Positions 1-5,102 of a DNA stretch of 5,102 nt are shown one piece after another. Within the stretch, counting starts at the first letter, position 1. The number at the start of each line of letters is the position of its first letter. Below the pieces are notes generated by a model that had not been told where the DNA came from, searched no databases, and saw only the letters and a program-made list of their open reading frames with translations. Origin of the DNA: an uncultured Collinsella sp. (GTDB lineage Bacteria; Actinomycetota; Coriobacteriia; Coriobacteriales; Coriobacteriaceae); contig URZB01000131.1 in NCBI GenBank assembly GCA_900552295.1, positions 1 to 5,102 on the forward strand, written 5' to 3'. Both the position numbers and the translations under genes were made by a program.

Positions 1-12
1 TATAAGAGACAG
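1..12. other. Residual Nextera mosaic-end adapter at left contig end
   Basis: The first 12 bases, TATAAGAGACAG, are identical to the 3' end of the 19-base Tn5/Nextera mosaic end (AGATGTGTATAAGAGACAG). They sit exactly where the ABC ATPase reading frame would otherwise continue. The frame is sensible up to the Asp codon at 15-13 and becomes adapter from position 12. This is library-preparation sequence and not genome. The match to the known adapter is seen directly, and the matching adapter at the other end makes chance very unlikely. Confidence 0.95.
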
Positions 13-276
13 GTCCTGGAACACGCGGCCCAGGTACTTGGCACGCTGCGACTCGCTCAGACGCGAGATATCGTTGCCGTCGAGCTCGATAACGCCCGAA
101 TCGAGCGGATATACGCCGGCGATCATGTTGAGCAGCGTGGACTTGCCGGCGCCGTTGCCGCCAATCACGGTTACAAAGTCGCTGTCATTCAGGGTGAGGT
201 CGACGCCGGTGAGCGCGCGCTTCTCGGTGACGGTGCCCTTGTTAAAGGTCTTTTTGACGTGCGAGAGCTTAAGCAT
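13..276 (-). CDS. ABC transporter ATP-binding protein, N-terminal 88 residues only (TrpZ-like, COG1101 type)
   Basis: This is the nucleotide-binding subunit of the importer whose other parts lie just upstream; it would hydrolyse ATP on the cytoplasmic face to drive uptake. I translated it by hand from the ATG at 276: MLKLSHVKKTF at the N-terminus, a Walker A loop GGNGAGKST at residues 39-47, and the Q-loop glutamine at residue 87 (VFQD). The sequence then runs into adapter, so the signature motif, Walker B and H-loop are missing because the contig ends, not because the gene is broken. The start ATG lies inside the permease gene and the two overlap by 8 bases (269-276), which points to translational coupling. 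A purine-rich AAGGGGG (minus strand, 292-286) sits 9 bases before the ATG. ATPase identity is certain; the subfamily is inferred from the permease and binding protein. Confidence 0.93.
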
Positions 277-1192
277 CTGCCTCATCCCCCTTCGTGTAGG
301 AGCTGCGGAGCTTATAGCGCTCCCAAACCACGGGCACGCACAGGGCCACGGCGACGATCACGGCGGAGAGCAGTTTCATGTCGTTGGCGTCCATGCCCAT
401 TTGCAGCACGATGGCGCGGATAAGGAAGTAGACCACGGAGCCAAAGACGGCGGAGGCAAGACGGACGCTAAACTGCGTGAGGCCGCCGGGCAGCAGACGG
501 CCGAGCACCTCACCGATAACAATGGCGGCAAGACCGATAACGATGGCACCGGTGCCCATACCAATGTCGGCATACTTTTGGCTCTGGCAGATGAGCGCGC
601 CCGAAAGGCCGATGAGGGCGTTGGAGAGCACAAGGGCGATCATCTTGGTGGAGTTGGTGTTGACGCCCAGGGCGCGGATCATGTACTCGTTGTTGCCGGT
701 GGCGCGCAGCGCCGAGCCAATCTCGGTGCCAAAGAACCAATACAGGATGGCAACGATAGCCACGGCGAGCAGGATGCCCAAGATGATGGCAACGGTGGAC
801 TGCGGCAGGCCGGTCATATTGCTGACGGCCGAGAACACGGTGCCCTTGGCAAGAATGGGCGTATTGGACTTGCCCATGATGCGCAGGTTGATTGACCACA
901 GACTGATCTGGGTGAGGATTCCGGCGAGGATCGCGGGAATCTCAAAGACGGTGGTCAAAATGCCCGTGACGGCACCCGCGATGGCGCCGGCGCACATACC
1001 GGCCAGCACGGCGAGCAGCGGGTCGACGTTGTTATTGACGATGAGCACAGCGCAGACGCAGCCGCCGAGGGCAAAGCTGCCGTCGCAGGTCATATCGGGA
1101 ATGTCGAGCAGGCGGAACGTGATAAACACGCCAAGCACCATAATGCCCCAGAGGACGCCCTGCGAAACGGCGCCCTGCAATGCAATGAGCAT
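269..1192 (-). CDS. ABC transporter permease, BPD_transp_2 family (TrpY-like, COG4120 type)
   Basis: This 307-residue integral membrane protein forms the translocation path of the importer. It is rich in hydrophobic segments, roughly residues 10-28, 38-53, 58-82, 84-104, 133-154, 185-203, 210-232, 246-265 and 272-290. The cytoplasmic loop at about 157-180 (EIGSALRATGNNEYMIRALG) matches the ATPase-contacting loop of branched-chain amino acid and ribose type permeases (LivH/RbsC superfamily). An early RLLDIPDMTCDGSF stretch resembles TrpY/COG4120 members. The start is set by AGGAGG (minus strand, 1206-1201), 8 bases before the ATG. Another ATG at 1199 is out of frame and would give only a short overlapping peptide. 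The 3' end overlaps the ATPase start. The permease assignment is strong. The ligand is unknown, though streptococcal TrpXYZ homologues are associated with tryptophan. Confidence 0.93.
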   Translation of the reverse strand: MLIALQGAVSQGVLWGIMVLGVFITFRLLDIPDMTCDGSFALGGCVCAVLIVNNNVDPLLAVLAGMCAGAIAGAVTGILTTVFEIPAILAGILTQISLWSINLRIMGKSNTPILAKGTVFSAVSNMTGLPQSTVAIILGILLAVAIVAILYWFFGTEIGSALRATGNNEYMIRALGVNTNSTKMIALVLSNALIGLSGALICQSQKYADIGMGTGAIVIGLAAIVIGEVLGRLLPGGLTQFSVRLASAVFGSVVYFLIRAIVLQMGMDANDMKLLSAVIVAVALCVPVVWERYKLRSSYTKGDEADA

Positions 1193-1200
1193 GCTTCATA

Positions 1201-1206
1201 CCTCCT
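1201..1206 (-). promoter_or_regulatory. Ribosome binding site of the permease gene
   Basis: The minus strand reads AGGAGG here, a perfect anti-16S match, 8 bases before the ATG at 1192. It decides between that ATG and the closer out-of-frame ATG at 1199, which has only a 1-base gap and so cannot be served by this site. Confidence 0.85.
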
Positions 1207-1294
1207 AGGATAGGGTGGACACGTGATTTTCCATAATAGCGGTAACAATGCATAGAAGAGCTGCGGACAGACGTTTTGTTTTACCTGAAACAAG

Positions 1295-1328
1295 CAGGGC
1301 GGACGCCGGTCTACAGCGCCCGCCCCTG
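1295..1328 (-). terminator. Intercistronic stem-loop between binding-protein and permease genes
   Basis: On the minus strand CAGGGGCGGGCGC pairs with GCGTCCGCCCTG across a 9-base loop. This gives 12 pairs with one bulged G and one G-U wobble. It is followed by a loosely T-rich CTTGTTTC, not a continuous T run. Such a hairpin between a binding-protein gene and its permease commonly acts as a partial terminator or as an mRNA 3' stabiliser, so that the binding protein is made in excess. The pairing is seen directly. The role is inferred; it could equally be a plain stability element. The rest of the 203-base gap (1193-1395) holds no gene that I can support. Confidence 0.55.
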
Positions 1329-1395
1329 TGGCTCAGATATTGAATAACGCGGCTAAAGCGCGAGCACGGGCTCTAGACGCATGCCGCGTATGGCA

Positions 1396-2376
1396 TTACG
1401 CGTCCAGAGCGGAAAGGTCGATGCCCAGGGCCTCGGCCATCTCGTCGTTCTTGACGACGACCAGGTCCTTGCTCGAGAGGTGCTTGATCGCCATGTCCTC
1501 GGGCTTGGCTTCGCCCTTCAGGATCTTGACGGCCATCTCGCCTGCGGCGTAGCCCAGATCCTCGTAGTTGATGGAGAGGGTGAACAGGCCGCCGGCCTTG
1601 CACATGCCCTCCTCGCCAGTCACGAAGGGGAGCTTGTTCTCCTTGCAGATCTGGCCGACCTGCGAGGCACCCGCGGCGATGGTGTTGTCGGTGGGGGAGT
1701 ACAGCGCGTCGACCTTGCCCACGGCAGACTCGACGACGGACTGAATCTCGTTGGAGCTCGAGACGGTGAAGTCAGTGTACTCGAGGCCCAGCTTGTCGAG
1801 CTCTTTCTTGGCGGCCTTGATCTGGACGTCGGAGTTGGACTCGGCGGTGCAGTAGAGTAGGCCGACCTTCTTTACGTCGGGCAGGACCTTCTGCATCATC
1901 TCGAGCTGCTCGGCGACCGGGGTGAGGTCGGAAGCGCCCGTGACGTTGGTGCCGGGCTTGTCGTTGTCCTGGACCAGGCCGGAGGCGGCGTAGTCGGTGA
2001 TGGCGCAGCCCACGATGGGGATATCGGCCGTGGCGCCGGCGGCAGCCTGCGCGGCGGGCGTGGCGATGGCATAAATCAGGTTGACGTTGTCACCCACAAA
2101 CTTGTCGGCAATGGACTTACACGTGGACTGGTCGTTCTGGGCGTTCTTCTGGTCGATCTTGACCTTAAGGCCGCTCTCCTTGATGGCCTTGACAAAGCCG
2201 TCGTTGGCGGCATCGAGTGCGGAGTGCTCGGTGAGCTGCAGAACGCCGATGGTGTAGTCGGAACCGGCGACAGCAGAGCCGGAACCAGAGTTGCCGCCGC
2301 ACCCGGCGAGCGGGGCGAGCGCGAGCAGGCCGGCGGAGACCAGAAGGCTCCTGCGACTGATGGTGATGTCCTTCAT
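1396..2376 (-). CDS. ABC transporter substrate-binding lipoprotein (ABC_sub_bind, TrpX-like, COG2984 type)
   Basis: This 326-residue protein is the extracytoplasmic ligand-binding subunit of the importer. Its N-terminus has a twin-arginine-like SRRSLL (residues 7-12), a hydrophobic stretch and a lipobox LAGC with the lipid-bearing Cys at 26, followed by a Gly/Ser linker. It is therefore probably a membrane-anchored lipoprotein, possibly exported by Tat. The mature part has family hallmarks in order: YTIGVLQLTEHSALDAA near 41-57, NAQNDQSTCKSIADK near 78-92, AIATPAAQAA near 103-112, GTNVTGASDLTPVAEQLEM near 142-160, SPTDNTIAAG near 227-236 and EDLGYAAGEMAVKILKGE near 272-289. The frame is open to 2424, but the ATG at 2376 is preferred because the signal peptide begins there and a GGGGG sits 7 bases upstream. 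That ribosome site is weak. Tryptophan is the ligand reported for streptococcal relatives; here it is unproven. Confidence 0.93.
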   Translation of the reverse strand: MKDITISRRSLLVSAGLLALAPLAGCGGNSGSGSAVAGSDYTIGVLQLTEHSALDAANDGFVKAIKESGLKVKIDQKNAQNDQSTCKSIADKFVGDNVNLIYAIATPAAQAAAGATADIPIVGCAITDYAASGLVQDNDKPGTNVTGASDLTPVAEQLEMMQKVLPDVKKVGLLYCTAESNSDVQIKAAKKELDKLGLEYTDFTVSSSNEIQSVVESAVGKVDALYSPTDNTIAAGASQVGQICKENKLPFVTGEEGMCKAGGLFTLSINYEDLGYAAGEMAVKILKGEAKPEDMAIKHLSSKDLVVVKNDEMAEALGIDLSALDA

Positions 2377-2411
2377 ATCATTACCCCCAGTATAAAAATG
2401 GCTGGAAACAC

Positions 2412-2430
2412 TGCACTGGGACAAAGTGCA
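2412..2430. promoter_or_regulatory. Inverted repeat in the importer 5' leader: possible operator or 5' stem-loop
   Basis: The arms TGCACT and AGTGCA are exact reverse complements separated by 7 bases. The repeat lies 36 bases upstream of the lipoprotein ATG and just downstream of the predicted -10, so it would sit at or next to the transcription start. It could be a repressor-binding dyad or a small stem-loop at the mRNA 5' end. The symmetry is seen; the function is inferred. Confidence 0.45.
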
Positions 2431-2436
2431 AGTGGA

Positions 2437-2467
2437 ACTATAGTAGCGCTGATGTCCATTTTTACAA
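2437..2467 (-). promoter_or_regulatory. Candidate sigma-70-type promoter of the ABC importer
   Basis: On the minus strand TTGTAA (2467-2462, four of six consensus bases) is followed after 16 bases by TACTAT (2445-2440). An alternative -10, TATAGT (2442-2437), lies 19 bases from the same -35. The region is locally AT-rich compared with the surrounding genes and lies about 60 bases upstream of the lipoprotein start. No convincing terminator separates the WYL gene from the importer, so read-through from upstream is also possible. Confidence 0.45.
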
Positions 2468-2472
2468 CAGCC
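2461..2472 (+). promoter_or_regulatory. Motif TTTACAACAGCC overlapping the importer -35 (candidate regulator site)
   Basis: This 12-mer differs by one base from TTTTCAACAGCC at 3443-3454, upstream of the WYL regulator gene. It covers the predicted -35 hexamer of the importer promoter, where a bound protein would block RNA polymerase. The match is seen. Its use as an operator, and its recognition by the neighbouring WYL protein, are inference. Confidence 0.35.
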
Positions 2473-2536
2473 TGGCGGGTTTTTTAATACAGAATCGGAT
2501 GGGCGGTACGGGTAGTCGAATAGGCGGCGGAGGGTC

Positions 2537-3325
2537 TTATGCGGCGGAGGAGGCGTCGTCCTCCTCGTCGAGGGCGGCGAAGAGCTTCTTGCCGTCGAGC
2601 AGGCGCGTGCTGACGTTTCTCATACGGGCGATCTCGACGGTGCGCAGCGTATCGTCGGTGCCTCGGGCGTCGTAGACCGTTCCCAGCAGATACGAGATGC
2701 CATCGCGCTGCCTGATGGCAAAAGGACGGAGTGTCATCCGTGCTGCTTCGGTTTCGCCGCGTGTCGTGACGCTCGAAATATCAAAACTCACCGTGGTTCC
2801 GTGGTCGATGGCCTGCTCGACGAGCTCGCACGTGTCGATGCGCTTGATGGGCGTGCGTGTTGCCTTGGTAGCCTTGCTGCCTGCGCTCGGAACGGGTTCG
2901 GGTGTATCGAGGTAGCCGCGAACGTCGGCGCTCGCCATGGCAACTAAGTGCTGCGCCATGCTCTTGCGGATAGCGATAGGCGTGGAGCGGTTGCGCATGA
3001 CCATACCGTGGAGCCGGATGATCTCTTCATCGGTGAGCGGGCGGGTAAGAAGTTTGTAGCCCACGCTGCGTTTGTACTCAATTTCGTATCCGGCATGGCG
3101 AAGCGCGGAGATGGCGGTGTAGATGCTGCGCCGCGCCGCCGAGATGGGCATGCGGGCGGGGTCGTCGGGATGGGCGAGGCGCCGGATCAGCTCATCGGAA
3201 AGCATGGCCTTGTCTTCGCCGGTGTTTTCGCTCAAGAGCTGCAGGATGCGAACGGCGCGATAGGCTGCCATCGAGGCGGCGCCTCTCGTCGTGGTGTCGT
3301 AGGTTTCAACAGCGGCTTCGGTCAT
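2537..3325 (-). CDS. WYL-domain transcriptional regulator with N-terminal helix-turn-helix
   Basis: This is a likely DNA-binding, ligand-responsive cytoplasmic regulator of 262 residues. Residues about 22-95 (AYRAVRILQLL through RSIYTAISALRHAGYEIEY and VGYKLL) have the pattern of a winged helix of the DeoR/HTH_11 kind found before WYL domains. A Pro/Ala/Ser/Lys/Thr linker follows at about 141-158. A WYL domain spans about 162-245 with RPFAIRQRDGISYLLGTVYD; the namesake tripeptide is Ser-Tyr-Leu at 211-213, so Trp is replaced by Ser. The C-terminal DEEDD tail is acidic. The frame extends to a GTG at 3334, but the ATG at 3325 has AAGGA 10 bases upstream and is preferred; the ATG at 3271 is also possible. 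It lies directly upstream of the importer on the same strand, which makes it a candidate controller. WYL proteins can also regulate phage defence or DNA-damage genes, and nothing here points to that. Confidence 0.88.
   Translation of the reverse strand: MTEAAVETYDTTTRGAASMAAYRAVRILQLLSENTGEDKAMLSDELIRRLAHPDDPARMPISAARRSIYTAISALRHAGYEIEYKRSVGYKLLTRPLTDEEIIRLHGMVMRNRSTPIAIRKSMAQHLVAMASADVRGYLDTPEPVPSAGSKATKATRTPIKRIDTCELVEQAIDHGTTVSFDISSVTTRGETEAARMTLRPFAIRQRDGISYLLGTVYDARGTDDTLRTVEIARMRNVSTRLLDGKKLFAALDEEDDASSAA
3304..3313 (+). repeat. Motif TTTCAACAGC inside the 5' end of the WYL gene
   Basis: This 10-mer is identical to the core of the sites at 3443-3453 (same strand) and 3495-3505 (opposite strand). 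It lies in codons 5-8 of the WYL gene, encoding Ala-Val-Glu-Thr on the minus strand. It may be a downstream operator for autoregulation or a coding coincidence. Confidence 0.4.
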
Positions 3326-3442
3326 CGTGCCCACGTCCTTTCCGTTTTGGGTGGCGACGGTATGGAGCCTAGGACGTGGGGCTTTCCCAGGGGCGCAGGG
3401 CGCTCTGGGCGGTCGGTAGTCGTCGGCAAACGGCGGGTCGAG

Positions 3443-3505
3443 TTTTCAACAGCCCTGCTCAACTGACCAAAAACTTGCCAAAAGCTTGACGGATGCTGTT
3501 GAAAA
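3443..3505. repeat. 11-bp inverted repeat TTTTCAACAGC / GCTGTTGAAAA upstream of the WYL gene
   Basis: The left arm at 3443-3453 and right arm at 3495-3505 are exact reverse complements. They are separated by 41 bases, with centres 52 bases apart, close to five DNA helical turns. The element lies about 120-180 bases upstream of the WYL start, and its right arm merges into the T-tract of the asnS terminator. A paired operator is a reasonable reading. A tiny transposon-like element is less likely because no target-site duplication is visible. Confidence 0.7.
3467..3488. repeat. Tandem 11-bp direct repeat between the inverted-repeat arms
   Basis: CCAAAAACTTG (3467-3477) is followed immediately by CCAAAAGCTTG (3478-3488), with 10 of 11 bases identical. 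The 11-base period puts both copies on nearly the same helical face. It lies within the loop of the TTTTCAACAGC inverted repeat and in the only non-coding space upstream of the WYL gene, so a role in its control is plausible but unproven. Confidence 0.6.
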
Positions 3506-3537
3506 AAGCGCCTCTCGACCGATGTCGAGAGGCGCTT
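3502..3537 (-). terminator. Rho-independent terminator of asnS
   Basis: A perfect 14-base stem, AAGCGCCTCTCGAC (3506-3519) with GTCGAGAGGCGCTT (3524-3537), encloses a 4-base loop. On the minus strand the stem runs into six consecutive T residues (3507-3502), the classic intrinsic terminator form. It begins about 46 bases after the asnS stop codon. It would isolate asnS from the WYL regulator, which therefore needs its own promoter in 3335-3500. I could not identify convincing -35/-10 hexamers there. Confidence 0.92.
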
Positions 3538-3583
3538 GTGCGATGAGCGTTGGCGTGTGGCGACGCGAGCTAGCGTCCGACGA

Positions 3584-4987
3584 TTAGAAGTCGGCGTTGC
3601 CCACGGTGCGCGGGTGCGGCAGGACGTCGCGGATGTTGCCCACGCCGGTCAGATACATGACCAAGCGCTCGAAGCCCAGACCGTAGCCGGCGTGCTTGCA
3701 GGAACCGTAGCGGCGCAGGTCAAGGTAGTGCTTGTACTGCTCGGGATTCATGCCCAGGTCCTTGATGCGGGCCTCGAGCAGATCCAGGCGCTCCTCGCGC
3801 TGGGAGCCGCCGATAATCTCGCCGATACCGGGAACCAGGCAGTCGGCGGCGGCGACGGTCTTGCCGTCCTCGTTCATGCGCATGTAGAACGCCTTGATCT
3901 CGGCCGGGTAGTCGGTCACAAAAGTCGGTCGCTTAAAGTGCTCCTCGGTCAGGAAGCGCTCGTGCTCGGTCTGCAGGTCGATGCCCCAGCTGACGGGGTA
4001 ATCAAACTGGTGGCCAGCAGCGACTGCCTGCTCCAGGATTTCGACGGCCTCGGTATAGGTGACGCGGGCGAAGTCGGAGTTGGCGACATGGTCCAGGCGC
4101 TCGAGCAGACCCTTGTCCACAAACTTGTTGAGCATATTGAGCTCGTCGGGGCAGGTGGCCATGACGTCCTTGAGGACATACTTGAGCATGGCCTCGGCGT
4201 TATCCATGTAGTCGTTAAGGTCGGCGAAGGCCATCTCGGGCTCGATCATCCAAAACTCGGCGGCGTGGCGCGTGGTGTTGGAGTTTTCGGCGCGGAAGGT
4301 GGGGCCAAAGGTGTACACGTCGCCAAAGGCCATGGCATAGTTCTCGGCATTGAGCTGGCCGGAAACGGTGAGGCTTGCATGCTTGCCAAAGAAGTCCTGG
4401 CTCCAGTCGACCTCGCCGGACTCGGTGAGGGGCGGATTTTTGGGGTCGAGCGTGGTCACGCGGAACATCTCGCCGGCGCCCTCGCAGTCACTCGTGGTGA
4501 TGATGGGGGTGTTGACGTAGACAAAGCCCTGCTCCTGGAAGAAGCGGTGGATGGCGGCAGCCGCGACAGAGCGGATGCGGAACACGGCGCGGAACAGGTT
4601 GGTGCGCGGGCGCAGGTGCTGCTGGGTGCGCAGGAACTCGACGGTTGCGCGCTTCTTCTGCAGCGGGTAATCCGGGGCGCTCGTGCCCTCGACCTCGATG
4701 GAAGTGGCAGAAAGCTCGAAAGGCTGGGGCGCATCGGGGGTCAGCTTGACGGTGCCGGTGCAAATGAGTGCGGCCGAGACGTTTTGATGGGCGATCTCGT
4801 CGTAGTTGTCGAGTGCCTCGCGGTTCATGACGACCTGCAGGTCGCGGAAGCAGCTGCCGTCGTTGAGCGTAACAAAGCCAAAGTTCTTCATGTCGCGGAC
4901 GGACTTGACCCAGCCGGCGACGGTGACGGTTTGGCCGCCGAGCGACTCGGCATCGGCATAGAGCTGCGCGATTTTGGTGCGGTTCAC
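3584..4987 (-). CDS. asnS: Asparaginyl-tRNA synthetase (AsnRS)
   Basis: This cytoplasmic class IIb aminoacyl-tRNA synthetase charges tRNA-Asn with asparagine using ATP. From the preferred start it has 467 residues, almost exactly the length of E. coli AsnRS. An N-terminal OB-fold anticodon-binding domain spans about 19-105 ([24 protein letters not shown]). The catalytic core includes LRPRTN near 125-130, [14 protein letters not shown] near 168-181, class II motif 2 as [16 protein letters not shown] (231-246), [21 protein letters not shown] near 374-394 and motif 3 GYGLGFERL (434-442), ending with PRTVGNADF. The AENSNT and EGAGE patterns favour AsnRS over AspRS. The start is the GTG at 4987, preceded 3 bases away by GGGAGGA. 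ATGs at 4999 and 5023 are in frame but lack a good ribosome site. The frame also continues into adapter, giving a false MYKRQ start at 5074. Confidence 0.97.
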   Translation of the reverse strand: MNRTKIAQLYADAESLGGQTVTVAGWVKSVRDMKNFGFVTLNDGSCFRDLQVVMNREALDNYDEIAHQNVSAALICTGTVKLTPDAPQPFELSATSIEVEGTSAPDYPLQKKRATVEFLRTQQHLRPRTNLFRAVFRIRSVAAAAIHRFFQEQGFVYVNTPIITTSDCEGAGEMFRVTTLDPKNPPLTESGEVDWSQDFFGKHASLTVSGQLNAENYAMAFGDVYTFGPTFRAENSNTTRHAAEFWMIEPEMAFADLNDYMDNAEAMLKYVLKDVMATCPDELNMLNKFVDKGLLERLDHVANSDFARVTYTEAVEILEQAVAAGHQFDYPVSWGIDLQTEHERFLTEEHFKRPTFVTDYPAEIKAFYMRMNEDGKTVAAADCLVPGIGEIIGGSQREERLDLLEARIKDLGMNPEQYKHYLDLRRYGSCKHAGYGLGFERLVMYLTGVGNIRDVLPHPRTVGNADF

Positions 4988-4990
4988 GTA

Positions 4991-4997
4991 TCCTCCC
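4991..4997 (-). promoter_or_regulatory. Ribosome binding site deciding the asnS GTG start
   Basis: The minus strand reads GGGAGGA here, 3 bases before the GTG at 4987 (4 bases from the GGAGG core). The spacing is short but the match is strong. It overlaps the in-frame ATG at 4999 and so cannot serve it, which supports the 467-residue product. Confidence 0.75.
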
Positions 4998-5033
4998 ATA
5001 ACGGTTGAATGATAGTTATCCATACAGTTCGAT

Positions 5034-5039
5034 ATTCTA
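5034..5039 (-). promoter_or_regulatory. Possible -10 element of asnS, with its -35 lost at the contig edge
   Basis: TAGAAT on the minus strand matches five of six bases of TATAAT and lies about 47 bases upstream of the GTG start. A -35 at normal spacing would fall at about 5057-5062, across the genome/adapter junction, so it cannot be assessed. Confidence 0.3.
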
Positions 5040-5059
5040 GCAGCTCGGCTCATTTGAGC

Positions 5060-5102
5060 CTGTCTCTTATACACATCTCCGAGCCCACGAGACGGAGCTA
5101 CA
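5060..5102. other. Nextera read-2 adapter with i7 index-like sequence at right contig end
   Basis: Positions 5060-5078 read CTGTCTCTTATACACATCT, the reverse complement of the Tn5 mosaic end. They are followed by CCGAGCCCACGAGAC (5079-5093), the Nextera read-2 adapter, and by GGAGCTAC (5094-5101), an octamer in the i7 index position that I recall as Nextera XT v2 N718. The final A is consistent with the first base of the P7 tail. Genomic sequence therefore ends at 5059; the C at 5060 could be shared. Confidence 0.98.

Noticed and set aside
38..1208. Plus-strand open frames opposite the ATPase and permease genes
   Set aside because: They are antisense to clear membrane-protein and ATPase coding sequence, and their translations are His/Gly/Asp- or Arg/Pro-rich with no domain pattern.
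1381..1860. Plus-strand open frame opposite the substrate-binding protein
   Set aside because: It is an antisense shadow of the ABC_sub_bind gene with low-complexity Gly/Leu/Asp/Val content and no ribosome site.
2468..2486. Plus-strand GC-rich stretch followed by T6 (CTGGCGGGTTTTTT) as a terminator
   Set aside because: The only stem available is about 3 base pairs (GCC-T-GGC), and no plus-strand gene precedes it.
2377..2536. T-box or amino-acid riboswitch before the importer
   Set aside because: The 160-base gap has no T-box AGGGTGGNACCGCG-like core, no Trp-rich leader peptide and no terminator/antiterminator pair.
3443..3451. TTTTCAACA as a DnaA box
   Set aside because: It has one mismatch to TTWTNCACA at a normally conserved C, and there is no origin-associated gene or cluster of boxes with the canonical sequence.
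3443..3505. MITE or minimal transposable element with terminal inverted repeats
   Set aside because: There is no target-site duplication next to the arms, the unit is only 63 bp, and the right arm is part of a working terminator tail; a regulatory site explains it better.
3536..5008. Long plus-strand open frame (490 codons) opposite asnS
   Set aside because: It lies entirely antisense to a well-recognised AsnRS. Its Gly/Ala/Val/Leu/Asp-rich, motif-free translation is typical of the shadow frame of a GC-rich gene.
5047..5060. Palindrome GGCTCATTTGAGCC upstream of asnS
   Set aside because: The outermost C belongs to the adapter. The genuine part is only a 5-base dyad with a 2-base centre at the contig edge, too weak to call an operator.

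Overview
This is a short assembly contig from a high-GC (about 60% by eye) bacterium, bounded at both ends by residual Illumina Nextera (Tn5 transposase) adapter. The protein sequences and the GC-rich, codon-biased style fit a gut actinobacterium of the Coriobacteriia, most likely Collinsella or a close relative. That assignment is by resemblance only, because no marker search was possible. The genomic part is positions 13-5059. Bases 1-12 are the end of the transposon mosaic end. Bases 5060-5102 are a full mosaic end plus the read-2 adapter and an index-like octamer.

All genes lie on the minus strand, so the biological order runs right to left. First comes asnS (4987-3584), a complete asparaginyl-tRNA synthetase that probably starts at a GTG and ends in a strong intrinsic terminator (3502-3537). 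A 170-base intergenic region follows, carrying an inverted repeat and a tandem repeat. Next is a WYL-domain transcriptional regulator (3325-2537). After a 160-base gap with a candidate promoter and operator comes a three-gene ABC importer of the TrpX/TrpY/TrpZ-like type (COG2984/COG4120/COG1101). It consists of a substrate-binding lipoprotein (2376-1396), a membrane permease (1192-269) and the first 88 codons of the ATPase (276-13), which overlaps the permease and is cut off by the contig end.

The importer would work as a unit: the lipoprotein captures the ligand outside the membrane, the permease forms the channel and the ATPase powers transport. Streptococcal relatives are linked to tryptophan, but the ligand here cannot be read from the sequence. 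The upstream WYL regulator is a plausible controller. A 10-12 base motif (TTTTCAACAGCC and close variants) occurs before the regulator gene, inside its 5' end, and over the candidate -35 of the importer promoter. I saw no CRISPR array, rRNA, tRNA or insertion sequence. The most consequential observation is the adapter, which gives asnS a false N-terminal extension if it is translated naively. The most interesting biological lead is the shared motif.
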